64,000 nucleotides of DNA from an uncultured Bacteroidales bacterium (lineage in GTDB: Bacteria; Bacteroidota; Bacteroidia; Bacteroidales; WCHB1-69), in contig CALAVA010000042.1 of the NCBI GenBank assembly GCA_937892025.1, positions 1 to 64,000 of the forward strand, in the 5' to 3' direction. How positions within the stretch are numbered: position 1 is the first letter of the stretch; the number at the start of each line of letters is the position of its first letter. Position numbers and translations under genes: made by a program. Below the pieces are notes generated by a model that searched no databases, was not told the origin of the DNA, and saw nothing but the letters and a program-made list of their open reading frames with translations. Shown piece by piece: positions 1 to 7,794 of the stretch.

Positions 1-73
1 TATGTTATTTTATTGAAAATCAAAAAGTTAGTAAAAAGATAGTAAAAAACATGTTTTATAACATATTTTTTTG

Positions 74-105
74 TTTTTATATATTTCAAATAGTATGTAA
101 CTTTG
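74..105 (+). promoter_or_regulatory. Possible Bacteroidetes-type promoter
   Basis: A -7 element TAACTTTG lies at 98-105, with an ATTTCAAA stretch upstream like the one in the better promoters of this genome. A -33 TTTG at the usual distance is not convincing. It would start the leftmost plus-strand operon. Confidence 0.4.
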
Positions 106-424
106 GTGTCAAAAGTTCAGAACGGCACCAAGACATAGCGACAGCGGGGCTTTTGAGTTGGGTTGCAACAGCCCGATGCGGAAGCCGTCTACGAGTCACA
201 CGCTCACGAGATGATGAGTGACAGACAACGGACGGGGGAACCATCGCAAGACTTTGACCCGAAGGCAACGAGTTACAGGCTTCCGTCACTCCCTCGTAAT
301 GAGGCTATACGGCCACACCACTCGACCCAGAAGCCGCTTAATGTGGCTTGTATATATAATGATGTATATACAATAGGTCTCAAGCCCTTCAACACAGAGA
401 GAGCGATTAATTACAATTTAAAGA
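106..424 (+). other. Structured leader, no convincing intact gene
   Basis: This 319-bp stretch before the first clear gene holds inverted repeats: CGGAAGCC at 179-186 pairs with GGCTTCCG at 278-285, AAGCC at 331-335 with GGCTT at 345-349, and TGTATATA at 349-356 with TATATACA at 365-372. The last pair looks like an operator or hairpin just before the gene. A 90-codon open frame (163-435) crosses the region and contains the residues HSTQKPL, reminiscent of the HPTQKP motif of N4/N6 DNA methylases, but without the rest of a methylase. I treat it as a possible remnant, not a gene. Confidence 0.4.
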
Positions 425-721
425 ATGGCTGCTAAAAGATTCAGAGATGGCGTTTACGGCGAGGACTCTATAATGGCGTATATGGAAGAGGCATTAGACT
501 CCTGGATGGAGGCATTAAACCTCTTAAGTTCCCTGGAGGACTATTACGGAGGCACTATAGTGTCGATGTCATGGGGGGCGCGGCACGCGATTAAAATGGG
601 TTCCGTGCCATTTGCTGGCGATAAATATGCTGGCGATGATGCGGAATATCATCATTTTGAAATCGAGCACGGCGGGGAGTCTTTTGTCGTGGCAATTCCT
701 TTTAGACTTAGACAATTATAA
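425..721 (+). CDS. Hypothetical protein, 98 aa
   Basis: I do not recognise this family. The protein has an acidic, helical N-terminal half (residues 10-40) and a C-terminal half rich in aromatic residues, histidine and short beta-like stretches. There is no signal peptide or membrane segment. It is the first gene of the left operon, starts with ATG after an A-rich leader, and is followed by the recurrent TTCACTAACTTACTTAAA spacer. Confidence 0.7.
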   Translation: MAAKRFRDGVYGEDSIMAYMEEALDSWMEALNLLSSLEDYYGGTIVSMSWGARHAIKMGSVPFAGDKYAGDDAEYHHFEIEHGGESFVVAIPFRLRQL

Positions 722-757
722 TTCACTATATAATTCACTAACTTACTTAAAACATTT

Positions 758-1069
758 ATGATTAAGAAATTCACTTTGTACCTTGGTCTGAATGACAAGG
801 ACAGCAAGCAGCAGGAAGTGTGTACGATAGAGGCTTACAAAATCGTATCTAACCTCATTAGTGCAGACTTTGACGGCGGCACAATCTTTGAGGCGAAGGG
901 CATCTATAAGCACGAGGATGGCACAATCGTGTCGGAGACCACTTTGCGTATCGAGTTGCTATTTGCAGAGCAGCAGCAAGTCCGTGCTTTGTGCAGCACT
1001 CTCAAGAAGATGTTCAATCAGGAGAGCATCGCAGTACAGGAAGAAGTAATAAACAGTCAACTTTGGTAA
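758..1069 (+). CDS. Hypothetical protein, 103 aa
   Basis: A small soluble protein beginning with a beta-strand-like FTLYLGLNDKD segment and containing an ETTL...IELLF segment near residues 60-70, a pattern I associate with small phage proteins of unknown role. No catalytic motif can be assigned. The A-rich spacer before it contains TTCACTAACTTACTTAAA (734-751). Confidence 0.7.
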   Translation: MIKKFTLYLGLNDKDSKQQEVCTIEAYKIVSNLISADFDGGTIFEAKGIYKHEDGTIVSETTLRIELLFAEQQQVRALCSTLKKMFNQESIAVQEEVINSQLW

Positions 1070-1078
1070 ACAGGGTGA

Positions 1079-1202
1079 AGTGTGTGCGTGTTGCATAAAG
1101 TTATTCAGATAGCCGCCTAAATCGTGGCGGAGGAAGGGATGTGCAGCACTGCAAACGTGTCGTGACGGCACACACTACAAAGATTTATTCACTAACTTAA
1201 AA
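1079..1202 (+). promoter_or_regulatory. Intercistronic hairpin followed by conserved spacer
   Basis: GTGTGTGC (1081-1088) can pair with GCACACAC (1168-1175), enclosing a second stem CCGCC/GGCGG (1114-1118/1127-1131). ACAAAGA, TTCACTAACTTAAAA and an AGGAGG ribosome site follow directly. There is no T-run, so it is not a standard terminator. The same hairpin-plus-spacer arrangement recurs near 4.4 and 6.45 kb. Confidence 0.5.
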
Positions 1203-1217
1203 TAGGAGGAAATTCAA

Positions 1218-1391
1218 ATGATTTATGTATTTAATCTGGGCACGAATGTAGTGTGCCTGACGGTTGAGGGCAAGACTGTCCGCAACGTCGAAACTGGTGC
1301 CGTGGCTGAATTGCAGCACGGGGAGAGTATGGATTGGCTGCTCGCTTCTTGGGGAGCAACCGAGGTAAATAAGTACGAATATAGCAAATAA
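1218..1391 (+). CDS. Small hypothetical protein, 57 aa
   Basis: ATG is preceded by a strong AGGAGG at about 12 bases. The product has two short beta-like segments (IYVFNLG, VVCLTVEG) followed by an acidic helix. No family was recognised. The next gene starts 14 bases after its stop, so the two are probably translated together. Confidence 0.6.
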   Translation: MIYVFNLGTNVVCLTVEGKTVRNVETGAVAELQHGESMDWLLASWGATEVNKYEYSK

Positions 1392-1405
1392 TAGGAGGGC
1401 ACGGC

Positions 1406-1606
1406 ATGAAGAAATATGTGCTATGTGTCTGCGAGCACATCAAGCAGTGGACACTTATGACGAGAGAGAATTATACTGCATACATCCGCAACGCACGGGA
1501 GATGTGGACTTTTGAGGGCTGCAACGGCTTCGAGAGCACGGATGACGTGCTTGCATACGTGGAGCAGTATTTTAAGGTAAGCAGGGGAAATATAGAAATC
1601 GTTTAA
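1406..1606 (+). CDS. Small hypothetical protein, 66 aa
   Basis: Starts with ATG behind AGGAGG. It contains a cysteine pair (CVCEH) near the N-terminus and aromatic residues through the middle. No domain was recognised. It sits in a run of small genes with tight spacing. Confidence 0.6.
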   Translation: MKKYVLCVCEHIKQWTLMTRENYTAYIRNAREMWTFEGCNGFESTDDVLAYVEQYFKVSRGNIEIV

Positions 1607-1626
1607 TCAATAAAACTAACAAAACT

Positions 1627-1803
1627 ATGAAGTACAAAGAACTGAAAGAGAAGGCTCGCCAACTCGCTATTGAGTGGCAGGAGTACGCAAGCGAGTACGA
1701 TATGTCTTATGCCGAACTTGCATCATGGTGTGACTATTTCTATCGCCTTGGCAAGAAGTACGGATTATTGGGCGAGTTTAGGGAAAACGCTATCCCGTGT
1801 TGA
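1627..1803 (+). CDS. Small hypothetical protein, 58 aa
   Basis: A highly helical small protein rich in Tyr, Glu and Lys (ELKEKARQLAIEWQEY...). It ends 43 bases before the AAA+ ATPase gene, and TTCACTAACTTACTTAAA at 1813-1830 lies between them. Function unknown. Confidence 0.6.
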   Translation: MKYKELKEKARQLAIEWQEYASEYDMSYAELASWCDYFYRLGKKYGLLGEFRENAIPC

Positions 1804-1846
1804 AAAAAACTATTCACTAACTTACTTAAACACTTAAACAATTTTT

Positions 1847-3103
1847 ATGGCAATCAAGATTAAAAACGCCACAACTGGCGAAATTAGAGAGATTAAGAAC
1901 ACAGGTATGACAACAGAGGGCAACCTCTATGTTTTGGCACAGTCACTCCCCGGGAATCGGTGGCGTGAGAACAATCACATGTGTGTCCTGACAGGCAAGG
2001 ACTTCGGAGGCGGCTCGTACACGAAGTATGAGTTCACGCTGGTAGAGGGTTGGGAGACTACGACCACGGCACCCACACGGGCACGAAAGGTGCAGCCGAG
2101 GGTGGAGCAGCCTCAACCAAAACAGGAGGAGCCGCAGCCTCAACGAGTGCAGCCCGTGGATAACGTGGATGCCACGGCACTCATGATAGCACAAGCCCTG
2201 AAGGGTCTGAAGGTGCAGCAGGAATCCCCAATTAGCCGTGAAGAGTTGCAGAAACTCATTGCGGAGGAGGTAGAGCGTATTTCTTCCAAGATGAAGAAGA
2301 TGGAGTTTGAGGTGAAGAGCGAGAAGGGCACGTTTAAGGTGGACGGTGTGCAGCATCATAAGTTCCAAGACGTGTGCACCCTCATTGCCAACGGCGTAGA
2401 TGTATATCTTTATGGACCAGCAGGCACGGGAAAGAGTGACCTCGCCGTGAACGTGGCAAAGGCACTCGGGCTGCAAGCCTACCAGATAGGAGCGGTGAAG
2501 GATGTGTACCAATTACGTGGCTACGGTGATGCGACTGGAAATTACGTTCCCTCTTCGTTCTACCACGCATTCACGGAGGGTGGGTTGCTCATCATTGACG
2601 AGGCGGATGCGATGGACAGCGAAGCCTCGTTGGAACTCAACGGTGCTATGGCACAACGTACCTACGACTTCCCAATCGTGGGCAACAAGCAGGCACACAA
2701 GGACTTCCACGTTATCATGACGGGCAACACATGTGGCACGGGTGCAACTGAGGAGTACACGGGTAGGCAGATGCTGGATGCAGCCTTGTTGAATCGTGTG
2801 TTCCTCGTCGAGATTGACTACGACAGGAACATCGAGGAGGCTATCGCAGGCGAGGACATGAAGGACGTTGTGGACTTCGTACATGACCTCCGTGACGCTG
2901 CCAAGGCTGCCAACATCCTTATTGTGGTATCGTATCGTAATATCAAGCAGTTGCGGCAACTCTGTAACGTGGTGGGCATTGATACCCTCATACAGGGATG
3001 TATCACCTTTGGCATGGGCAAGGACGAAATCAACATCCTATACAACGGATTGAGTGACAAGTACAGCCGTTGGGCTAAGGCGTTGAAGAAAGCAGCAGCA
3101 TAA
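1847..3103 (+). CDS. AAA+ ATPase, MoxR/CbbQ-like
   Basis: A cytosolic ATP-driven remodelling protein of 418 aa. Visible motifs are Walker A GPAGTGKS (190-197), Walker B LLIIDEAD (247-254), a sensor-1-like MTGN (291-294) and a possible arginine finger at R317. Residues 1-75 form a separate N-terminal module. A Pro/Gln/Glu-rich linker (80-105) and a coiled-coil-prone segment (130-155) join it to the ATPase core. Phage MoxR-type ATPases usually act with a partner encoded next door, and here the adjacent 289-aa gene is the obvious candidate. The substrate is unknown. The ATPase fold is secure, the biological role is not. Confidence 0.9.
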   Translation: MAIKIKNATTGEIREIKNTGMTTEGNLYVLAQSLPGNRWRENNHMCVLTGKDFGGGSYTKYEFTLVEGWETTTTAPTRARKVQPRVEQPQPKQEEPQPQRVQPVDNVDATALMIAQALKGLKVQQESPISREELQKLIAEEVERISSKMKKMEFEVKSEKGTFKVDGVQHHKFQDVCTLIANGVDVYLYGPAGTGKSDLAVNVAKALGLQAYQIGAVKDVYQLRGYGDATGNYVPSSFYHAFTEGGLLIIDEADAMDSEASLELNGAMAQRTYDFPIVGNKQAHKDFHVIMTGNTCGTGATEEYTGRQMLDAALLNRVFLVEIDYDRNIEEAIAGEDMKDVVDFVHDLRDAAKAANILIVVSYRNIKQLRQLCNVVGIDTLIQGCITFGMGKDEINILYNGLSDKYSRWAKALKKAAA

Positions 3104-3115
3104 CATAACAAACGA

Positions 3116-3140
3116 GGGTGGTGGGATATTCCCACTACCC
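3116..3140 (+). promoter_or_regulatory. Intercistronic hairpin
   Basis: GGGTGGTGGG pairs with CCCACTACCC across a five-base loop (10 bp, one G-T pair). It lies between the ATPase gene and its neighbour. A long A-run rather than a T-run follows, so it suits mRNA stabilisation or processing better than termination. Confidence 0.5.
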
Positions 3141-3160
3141 AACACAAAAAAAAAGAAAAG

Positions 3161-4030
3161 ATGGAAATGGAAACAGTTATCAAGAAATTCAATACCCTCC
3201 ACGAGTACAACCAATATCTTGAACGTGGCGAGACTCTGGAGTGTTTCAAGTATTATGCGAGCAGCCAACGTGACCTGACCAGCGGCACTGACAGATACAC
3301 AACGAAGCGTCGCAAGTGGGTGGGCACCAACACCTACGATGAGGCAACAGACTTGATGTTACACGGTGACAGGAGTCTTGCAAAGAAGGTGGAGAACGCA
3401 GGTGTTGCAACGGCACGGGTGAAGGTGAACGCAGCACGACCACGGGCAAAGGTGGTACGTTCTATGGGCGGATTCATGCCCAATATCCCCGCTTATCTTT
3501 CCAACAGCAAGAAACAGATGTGGCGGATGCAGAAGCAGGAGGTGAAGCAACGGGTGATGACAATCGTGTACAACGCCAGTGTATATGCAGGCACGGAAGC
3601 TGACGAGGTAATCGAAACGTCTTCCAAACTTGTGCAGACGGTGATGAAGATAGAGGCGAGCGGCACCCGTGTAAATCTTTATTGTGCCAATCTGACTGCA
3701 ACCAATATACCCCGGAACTGGAGGACAGATACTCCACGGAAAGTGGTGGGCACGTTGGTAAAAATCAAGGACAGCGGACAATATCTTGATGTGTTGAAGA
3801 TGTGTTACCCCCTCATTCACCCTTCGATGCACCGCCGCCAGCACTTTAGGATGCTGGAACTTGACAGCGACAAAGACTTCACATACTGCTACGGCTACCC
3901 CGTGCAATATGGCAAGGCGGTTGACGAGGCGGTGCAAGAGTGCGGACTGAGAAACGCCACGGTCGTGTCTTTCTACGAGATAAACGGCAAGAGCCAAGAC
4001 GAGATTATTAACCTTATAACAAAGAAATAA
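3161..4030 (+). CDS. Putative AAA+ partner protein, DUF7192-like
   Basis: A 289-aa soluble protein with a basic patch near residues 85-115 and a C-terminal half that reads as alternating strands and helices. The segment TYDEATDLMLHGD (about 57-70) resembles phage proteins of the DUF7192 type that travel with MoxR-like ATPases, a resemblance made from memory. No metal-binding MIDAS motif was seen, so I do not call it a VWA protein. It starts 57 bases after the ATPase gene and ends one base before the next gene. Confidence 0.6.
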   Translation: MEMETVIKKFNTLHEYNQYLERGETLECFKYYASSQRDLTSGTDRYTTKRRKWVGTNTYDEATDLMLHGDRSLAKKVENAGVATARVKVNAARPRAKVVRSMGGFMPNIPAYLSNSKKQMWRMQKQEVKQRVMTIVYNASVYAGTEADEVIETSSKLVQTVMKIEASGTRVNLYCANLTATNIPRNWRTDTPRKVVGTLVKIKDSGQYLDVLKMCYPLIHPSMHRRQHFRMLELDSDKDFTYCYGYPVQYGKAVDEAVQECGLRNATVVSFYEINGKSQDEIINLITKK

Positions 4031-4031
4031 T

Positions 4032-4376
4032 ATGAATGATTTGACAAAGTATGTGGGTGCACTTGTAAGTGTCTCCACAAAGTACGGCACGGAGTACGGG
4101 ATGGTGGACGGTGTGTTCTGTGACCAGTTAGGCTTCGTGTCTGGAAGCGACACGGAGTGGGACACACGGCTCGTAAACGTGCAGGATGTGCAGGAATGCA
4201 CGACGGATGATGAACGCACAAAAGCACGTCAATCTGCAACGTGGTACTACACAAACGAGATTGACAGTTTGCAGCGACGAATCAAGATGCAATACAAGAA
4301 TGATGACCCGAAGAAGTTGCAGGATATGCTGACCAACTGCCTAAAATGGTTCGGCGGTTTGCAGGGTGTTCACTAA
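4032..4376 (+). CDS. Hypothetical protein, 114 aa
   Basis: The first 55 residues look like a small beta-barrel (VGALVSVSTKYGTEYGMVDGVF). The C-terminal half is helical and Lys/Gln-rich. It starts one base after the preceding gene stops, which suggests a shared function with the ATPase pair. No family was assigned. Confidence 0.65.
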   Translation: MNDLTKYVGALVSVSTKYGTEYGMVDGVFCDQLGFVSGSDTEWDTRLVNVQDVQECTTDDERTKARQSATWYYTNEIDSLQRRIKMQYKNDDPKKLQDMLTNCLKWFGGLQGVH

Positions 4377-4457
4377 TCACACGGGCGGCGTTCACACACA
4401 ACACCGGGTGCTGACTGACCTAATGAGCCAGACGGAGCGGAGTGAGACCGCTGCACC
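4368..4457 (+). promoter_or_regulatory. Repeated spacer element plus long hairpin
   Basis: GTTCACTAATCACA (4368-4381) and CGTTCACACACAACA (4389-4403) recur almost exactly at 8716-8750. A hairpin follows, with outer stem GGGTGC/GCACCC (ending near 4457) and an inner stem AGCGG/CCGCT, and then CACAAAGA. The copy at 8.7 kb is likewise followed by a hairpin. Confidence 0.5.
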
Positions 4458-4504
4458 CACAAAGAGATATTATCACTTTTTATTCACAACTAAATTTACA
4501 GATT

Positions 4505-4981
4505 ATGAAAGCAAATGAATTTAGCAAAAAAGTTCTTGATGGACTGACAGCCATCAAGGAGCGGATGCCAGAACTTGAAGCGATGGCAGAAACAAAGATG
4601 CAGTGCAAGAACGTATTTAACTACGCTGCATGGTGCGAGCACAATTTTGAGCGAAACCTTGCTGACAGGTACGAACGCAAGACCACGTTCACCAGCGACT
4701 TCTCAATAGCGGAATGGTGCGAAAGCGTGGAACAAGGTGCGGTGCTTGACACGTTCAAAAGAGCAGTCATAGAGTGGAAGGACAATATCACCTACTTTGC
4801 CGAGTTGGTGATTGTGCTGAACATGAAGTGCTGGGAGCATCATGCACGGAATAATCACGGATGGGTGGAGTTGTACAGCGACTTGTACTACTTTGCAAAG
4901 GACTTGTATTTTGATTGGTTCGATGATGAGAACGAGAAGCACGACGAGGCGATTAACTACTATTACGACTATGTGGACTAA
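4505..4981 (+). CDS. Hypothetical acidic protein, 158 aa
   Basis: I chose ATG 4505, behind an A/T-rich leader, over an upstream start inside the hairpin region. The protein is helical, rich in Trp, Tyr and Glu, and ends in a very acidic tail (FDDENEKHDEAINYYYDYVD). The acidic C-terminus might mimic nucleic acid or recruit a partner, but that is speculation. No family was recognised. Confidence 0.65.
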   Translation: MKANEFSKKVLDGLTAIKERMPELEAMAETKMQCKNVFNYAAWCEHNFERNLADRYERKTTFTSDFSIAEWCESVEQGAVLDTFKRAVIEWKDNITYFAELVIVLNMKCWEHHARNNHGWVELYSDLYYFAKDLYFDWFDDENEKHDEAINYYYDYVD

Positions 4982-4998
4982 CGTAATTATTACGATTG

Positions 4999-5026
4999 TA
5001 CTGACCGCCCTTTGTGGGTGGTCGGT
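4999..5026 (+). promoter_or_regulatory. Intercistronic hairpin
   Basis: ACTGACCGCCC pairs with GGGTGGTCGGT over a short TTTGT loop (11 bp with two G-T pairs). A purine-rich run and then an AGGAGG site follow. No T-run is present. Confidence 0.5.
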
Positions 5027-5072
5027 AGAAAAGAAAAGAATTAACAACAACTATAAATAGGAGGACAGAACT

Positions 5073-5300
5073 ATGACTACAAAGGAATTAAGACAGAAGG
5101 TAGACGTGCGTCACGCACATGGTTACGGTCAGTATCGTGTCACGATTAACTACCGTGGCAAGTATTATACTTGTTACAGCAACAACACGCTGGCATGGGA
5201 CGACCTTGGTGCAGTCAATTTCCGTGCGTATTACACGACGGACAAGCAGTGCCTGATGGCATTCTGGAACGAGTGTAAAAGAAAGAACGACTTAGACTAA
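5073..5300 (+). CDS. Hypothetical protein, 75 aa
   Basis: A small basic protein with a beta-hairpin-like core (YRVTINYRGKYYTCYSNN). It starts behind AGGAGG and ends six bases before the recombinase gene. Such small basic proteins often bind nucleic acid, but no motif proves this. Confidence 0.6.
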   Translation: MTTKELRQKVDVRHAHGYGQYRVTINYRGKYYTCYSNNTLAWDDLGAVNFRAYYTTDKQCLMAFWNECKRKNDLD

Positions 5301-5306
5301 ATTGTT

Positions 5307-6122
5307 ATGAAGAATTATTGCACATACATACGTGTTTCGACCCAGAAACAAGGCAAATCTGGGTTGGGTCTGGATGCACAAAGAAAGATGTGTGCGGACT
5401 TCATTGCGGCAAATGGTGGTACACACGTTCACGAGTTCATCGACGTTGAAAGTGGTACGCATCGTGGAAGGAAGGGCTTGCAGGATGCAATTACTTTCTG
5501 CAAGCAGCAGGGATGCCCGTTGGTCATTGCCAAACTCGACCGTCTCGCCCGTGACGTGGAGTTCTGCTTCAAGGTCATCAATACTGGAATCGAGATTCAC
5601 TTCGTGGACATGCCACAGATAAACACGCTGCTGCTTGGTGTGTTCGCATCGGTGGCACAATACGAGCGTGAACTTACAAGCGACCGCACGAAGAAAGCAC
5701 TTGCCGTAAAGAAATCGCAAGGCTGCAAACTTGGGGCGGCGAACGAAAAGTACCGCCAGCATTACGATAGCCTGACGACTGAAGAGAGGATGTCGATTGG
5801 TAGCAAGAGGGGATGCACGAGAAACAAGCGACATCTTGAAAGCAGGGACATACAAGCCATGTTCCGTATATTGCGGAGGGTCTTCCCTGAACAGACCAAA
5901 AGCGACGAGCCGACGGATTGGGACTGGAAGAACATCAACAGCAAGAACGGCGTGACTGAAACCATCTACAAACTGATGGAGGACTATCACGCTATGGACG
6001 AGACAGGGCAGACGTTCAGACGCTGGACGTTTGACCTGACGGACAAGATTGAGATTCAGCAGAAAGTAGGGTCTTATCTTTTCAAGATAAAATATTCAAT
6101 AAACAAATCTAAAAATTATTAA
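5307..6122 (+). CDS. Serine recombinase (resolvase/invertase family)
   Basis: The N-terminal catalytic domain is clear: YIRVSTQKQ carries the nucleophile Ser11, and AKLDRLARD (about 77-85) and the ASVAQYERE helix match the family. The C-terminal part (about residues 145-271) is short and basic, unlike the long zinc-ribbon tails of large serine integrases. The protein is therefore nearer to resolvases or invertases, or an atypical integrase. No inverted crossover sites were found nearby. Possible roles are genome dimer resolution, inversion of a phage segment, or integration. Confidence 0.85.
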   Translation: MKNYCTYIRVSTQKQGKSGLGLDAQRKMCADFIAANGGTHVHEFIDVESGTHRGRKGLQDAITFCKQQGCPLVIAKLDRLARDVEFCFKVINTGIEIHFVDMPQINTLLLGVFASVAQYERELTSDRTKKALAVKKSQGCKLGAANEKYRQHYDSLTTEERMSIGSKRGCTRNKRHLESRDIQAMFRILRRVFPEQTKSDEPTDWDWKNINSKNGVTETIYKLMEDYHAMDETGQTFRRWTFDLTDKIEIQQKVGSYLFKIKYSINKSKNY

Positions 6123-6126
6123 CGAT

Positions 6127-6261
6127 ATGGAAAAAATGAGAAACTTTGTAAACCGCTACATTGCGGAAGAGAACGAGAAATTCACGAAGGATGAATTCGG
6201 ATTTGCAGTGGTGGTGACTTGCATACTGAGTGCGTTACTTTTCGCCTGCTGCGTGTTCTAA
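6127..6261 (+). CDS. Small membrane protein, 44 aa
   Basis: ATG follows the recombinase stop by four bases. A charged N-terminal helix precedes one hydrophobic segment (FAVVVTCILSALLFACCVF) that ends the protein, giving a tail-anchored topology. Function unknown. Confidence 0.5.
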   Translation: MEKMRNFVNRYIAEENEKFTKDEFGFAVVVTCILSALLFACCVF

Positions 6262-6270
6262 CTTCTAAAG

Positions 6271-6330
6271 AATATTCAAGAATATTCAAGAATATTCAAG
6301 AAAAATCAAGAAAAATAAAGAAAAATAAAG
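6271..6330 (+). repeat. Six-unit 10-bp tandem repeat
   Basis: Three exact units of AATATTCAAG are followed by AAAAATCAAG and two units of AAAAATAAAG, in strict 10-bp phase. A ribosome site and the next small gene follow. One unit per helical turn suggests bent DNA or a phased protein-binding array. Confidence 0.8.
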
Positions 6331-6341
6331 GAGGATAAAAG

Positions 6342-6431
6342 ATGCTTACACTTATCATCATCATCGGCATGATTGGTTCTATCCTTGACGGTTCGCTCAT
6401 CCGCATGGGTGGACGTGGATTCAGAAAGTAA
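6342..6431 (+). CDS. Very small membrane protein, 29 aa
   Basis: The reading frame starts behind an excellent AAGGAGG and encodes a hydrophobic N-terminus (MLTLIIIIGMIGSIL) and a basic tail. The ribosome site argues it is translated. Function unknown. Confidence 0.45.
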   Translation: MLTLIIIIGMIGSILDGSLIRMGGRGFRK

Positions 6432-6444
6432 CCAACACACACAG

Positions 6445-6508
6445 GGTGTCGCCGTTTCAGACGTATGCCGCAAGTGCAGCGGCACCCACAAAGATTCATT
6501 AACTTAAA
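6445..6508 (+). promoter_or_regulatory. Intercistronic hairpin with conserved spacer
   Basis: GGGTG near 6445 pairs with CACCC ending near 6488. ACAAAGA and TTCATTAACTTAAA (6495-6508) follow directly, then the RadC-like gene. It repeats the layout seen at 1.08-1.2 kb and 4.4 kb. Confidence 0.45.
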
Positions 6509-6520
6509 TTTTTACATCTT

Positions 6521-6997
6521 ATGAACACTTACTTTGACAACTATGTGAACGGCTTAACAAAGAAACAAGCATTGTTCGCAAAAGAAGCAGTAGAAGCCTA
6601 CCTCGCAGGGCAGAAGGCTGAAGTGAAAAAAATTCAATCGGCGACGGACGTATATCAACTGATGCGTGGGATGGCTGACTACACAGAGGAGGTCTTTGCT
6701 GTTGTGTATTCTAACAACGCTGGCAAGGTCATCCAGACAAAGGAAATAGCCAAGGGCGGATTGACGAGCACGATAGTGGACGTTCGAGTGGTATATCGTG
6801 AAGCCCTTCTGTGTAATGCAACAAGAATTTTTGCCGTACACAACCATCCCTCGGGAAGCCTGCGACCCAGTCTTTGTGATGATGAACTTACCAAGAATTT
6901 GGCACAGGCGGGGCAGGTGCTTAACATCCGTATGCTTGACCATGTGATTATCTCCAATGAGGGGTATTATTCATATTCAGATGAAGGACGCATCTAA
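6521..6997 (+). CDS. RadC-like JAB/JAMM-domain protein
   Basis: A 158-aa protein consisting of little more than the RadC domain. The JAMM zinc signature is present as HNHPSG (H107, H109) with an aspartate near residue 120. The N-terminal helix-hairpin-helix part of cellular RadC is absent. RadC-like proteins are common on phages, ICEs and plasmids. Their role is unproven, and the fold is that of a zinc metalloprotease. It follows the hairpin/spacer element. Confidence 0.85.
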   Translation: MNTYFDNYVNGLTKKQALFAKEAVEAYLAGQKAEVKKIQSATDVYQLMRGMADYTEEVFAVVYSNNAGKVIQTKEIAKGGLTSTIVDVRVVYREALLCNATRIFAVHNHPSGSLRPSLCDDELTKNLAQAGQVLNIRMLDHVIISNEGYYSYSDEGRI

Positions 6998-7089
6998 CAC
7001 GCACACACGCATAAACTAATAATTAAATATATAAATATAATAATATAATAACATTAAAACGTATAAACGAAATTAAGGAGGACTTAACT

Positions 7090-7452
7090 ATGAAAGAGTA
7101 TCAAATCGCAGAAATCGTAACCCCTTACAGTTATGAGGAAGAAGAAAAGGAGTTGAAAAACACGCCACAACACGTGCAGTATTGGAAAGGCAAATATCCA
7201 GATGCCGTCATCTTGTTCCGTTGCGGTGACTTCTACGAGTCTTATTGTCAGGATGCACAGACCTTAAATAAGGTGGTAGGGGTGCCGGTGACACGGATGA
7301 AGGGCAAGAACGCCTATAACATTGCTAAATTCCCATACTATGCACTTGACACGTATCTGCCGAAGTTGATTCGGGCAGGTAAGCGTGTGGCGATTTGCGA
7401 CCAGATTGAAGAACCTAAAAAGAAAACAATTACAGAAACTTTTACTAAATAA
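7090..7452 (+). CDS. Stand-alone MutS domain I (mismatch-recognition) protein
   Basis: The whole 120-aa protein matches the N-terminal mismatch-recognition domain of MutS: QYWKGKYPDAVILFRCGDFYE (residues 30-50, with the Phe-Tyr-Glu mismatch-binding motif), FPYYALDTYLPKLIRAGKRV, and AICDQIEEP. Connector, lever, clamp and ATPase domains are all missing. It therefore cannot perform ATP-driven repair and may bind mismatched or bent DNA, or interfere with host MutS. It starts behind AAGGAGG. Confidence 0.85.
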   Translation: MKEYQIAEIVTPYSYEEEEKELKNTPQHVQYWKGKYPDAVILFRCGDFYESYCQDAQTLNKVVGVPVTRMKGKNAYNIAKFPYYALDTYLPKLIRAGKRVAICDQIEEPKKKTITETFTK

Positions 7453-7462
7453 CAATTGAACT

Positions 7463-7645
7463 ATGATTACAAAAGAATTTACACAAGAGCAAATTAACTT
7501 GCTTGTTGTGTCCGTGCTGGCTAAATTGTCACAGAACAACAAAGCACTTGACTTGCTTACCAACGGCGGTGCCCATGCGGCAATCGGCGAGGAACAGAGA
7601 GAATTAAAAGAGGTGTTGGGAATCTTAACAAGAAAGGAGAACTAA
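7463..7645 (+). CDS. Small hypothetical protein, 60 aa
   Basis: An almost entirely helical protein starting 11 bases after the MutS-like gene and ending two bases before the next gene. No motif was recognised. The close spacing suggests co-expression with the MutS-domain protein. Confidence 0.6.
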   Translation: MITKEFTQEQINLLVVSVLAKLSQNNKALDLLTNGGAHAAIGEEQRELKEVLGILTRKEN

Positions 7646-7647
7646 CT

Positions 7648-7794
7648 ATGACAGAACTTGAACTTGAATCCTTCTGCGATAAGCATCCTAACTGTGACTG
7701 CAACTGCATAAGGTGTGTGGGATTTGCAGCGTATCAGAGAGAAGAACTTGGGTTTAACGATAAAGACGAAGACGACGATGAAAGTGAAAGGTAA
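7648..7794 (+). CDS. Small cysteine-rich acidic protein, 48 aa
   Basis: Starts behind AAAGGAG. A cluster CDKHPNCDCNCIRC (residues 10-23) could bind one metal ion, and the tail is strongly acidic (NDKDEDDDESE). Its 3' end overlaps the next gene by 17 bases in another frame, a common phage arrangement. Confidence 0.55.
   Translation: MTELELESFCDKHPNCDCNCIRCVGFAAYQREELGFNDKDEDDDESER

Noticed and set aside
163..435. 90-codon frame with a methylase-like HSTQKPL
   Set aside because: Only a seven-residue resemblance, no catalytic motif, and overlaps a structured leader. Kept as a note, not as a gene.
1943..2512. 189-codon frame antisense to the AAA+ ATPase gene
   Set aside because: Shadow of the well-supported ATPase gene, with no promoter or ribosome site.
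3359..4219. 286-codon antisense frame spanning two plus-strand genes
   Set aside because: Unusual amino acid composition and complete overlap with two real genes.
5292..5990. 232-codon frame antisense to the serine recombinase
   Set aside because: The recombinase motifs are unmistakable on the plus strand.
5307..6122. Large serine integrase
   Set aside because: The protein is too short and lacks the long zinc-ribbon/coiled-coil C-terminus. No attachment sites were seen.
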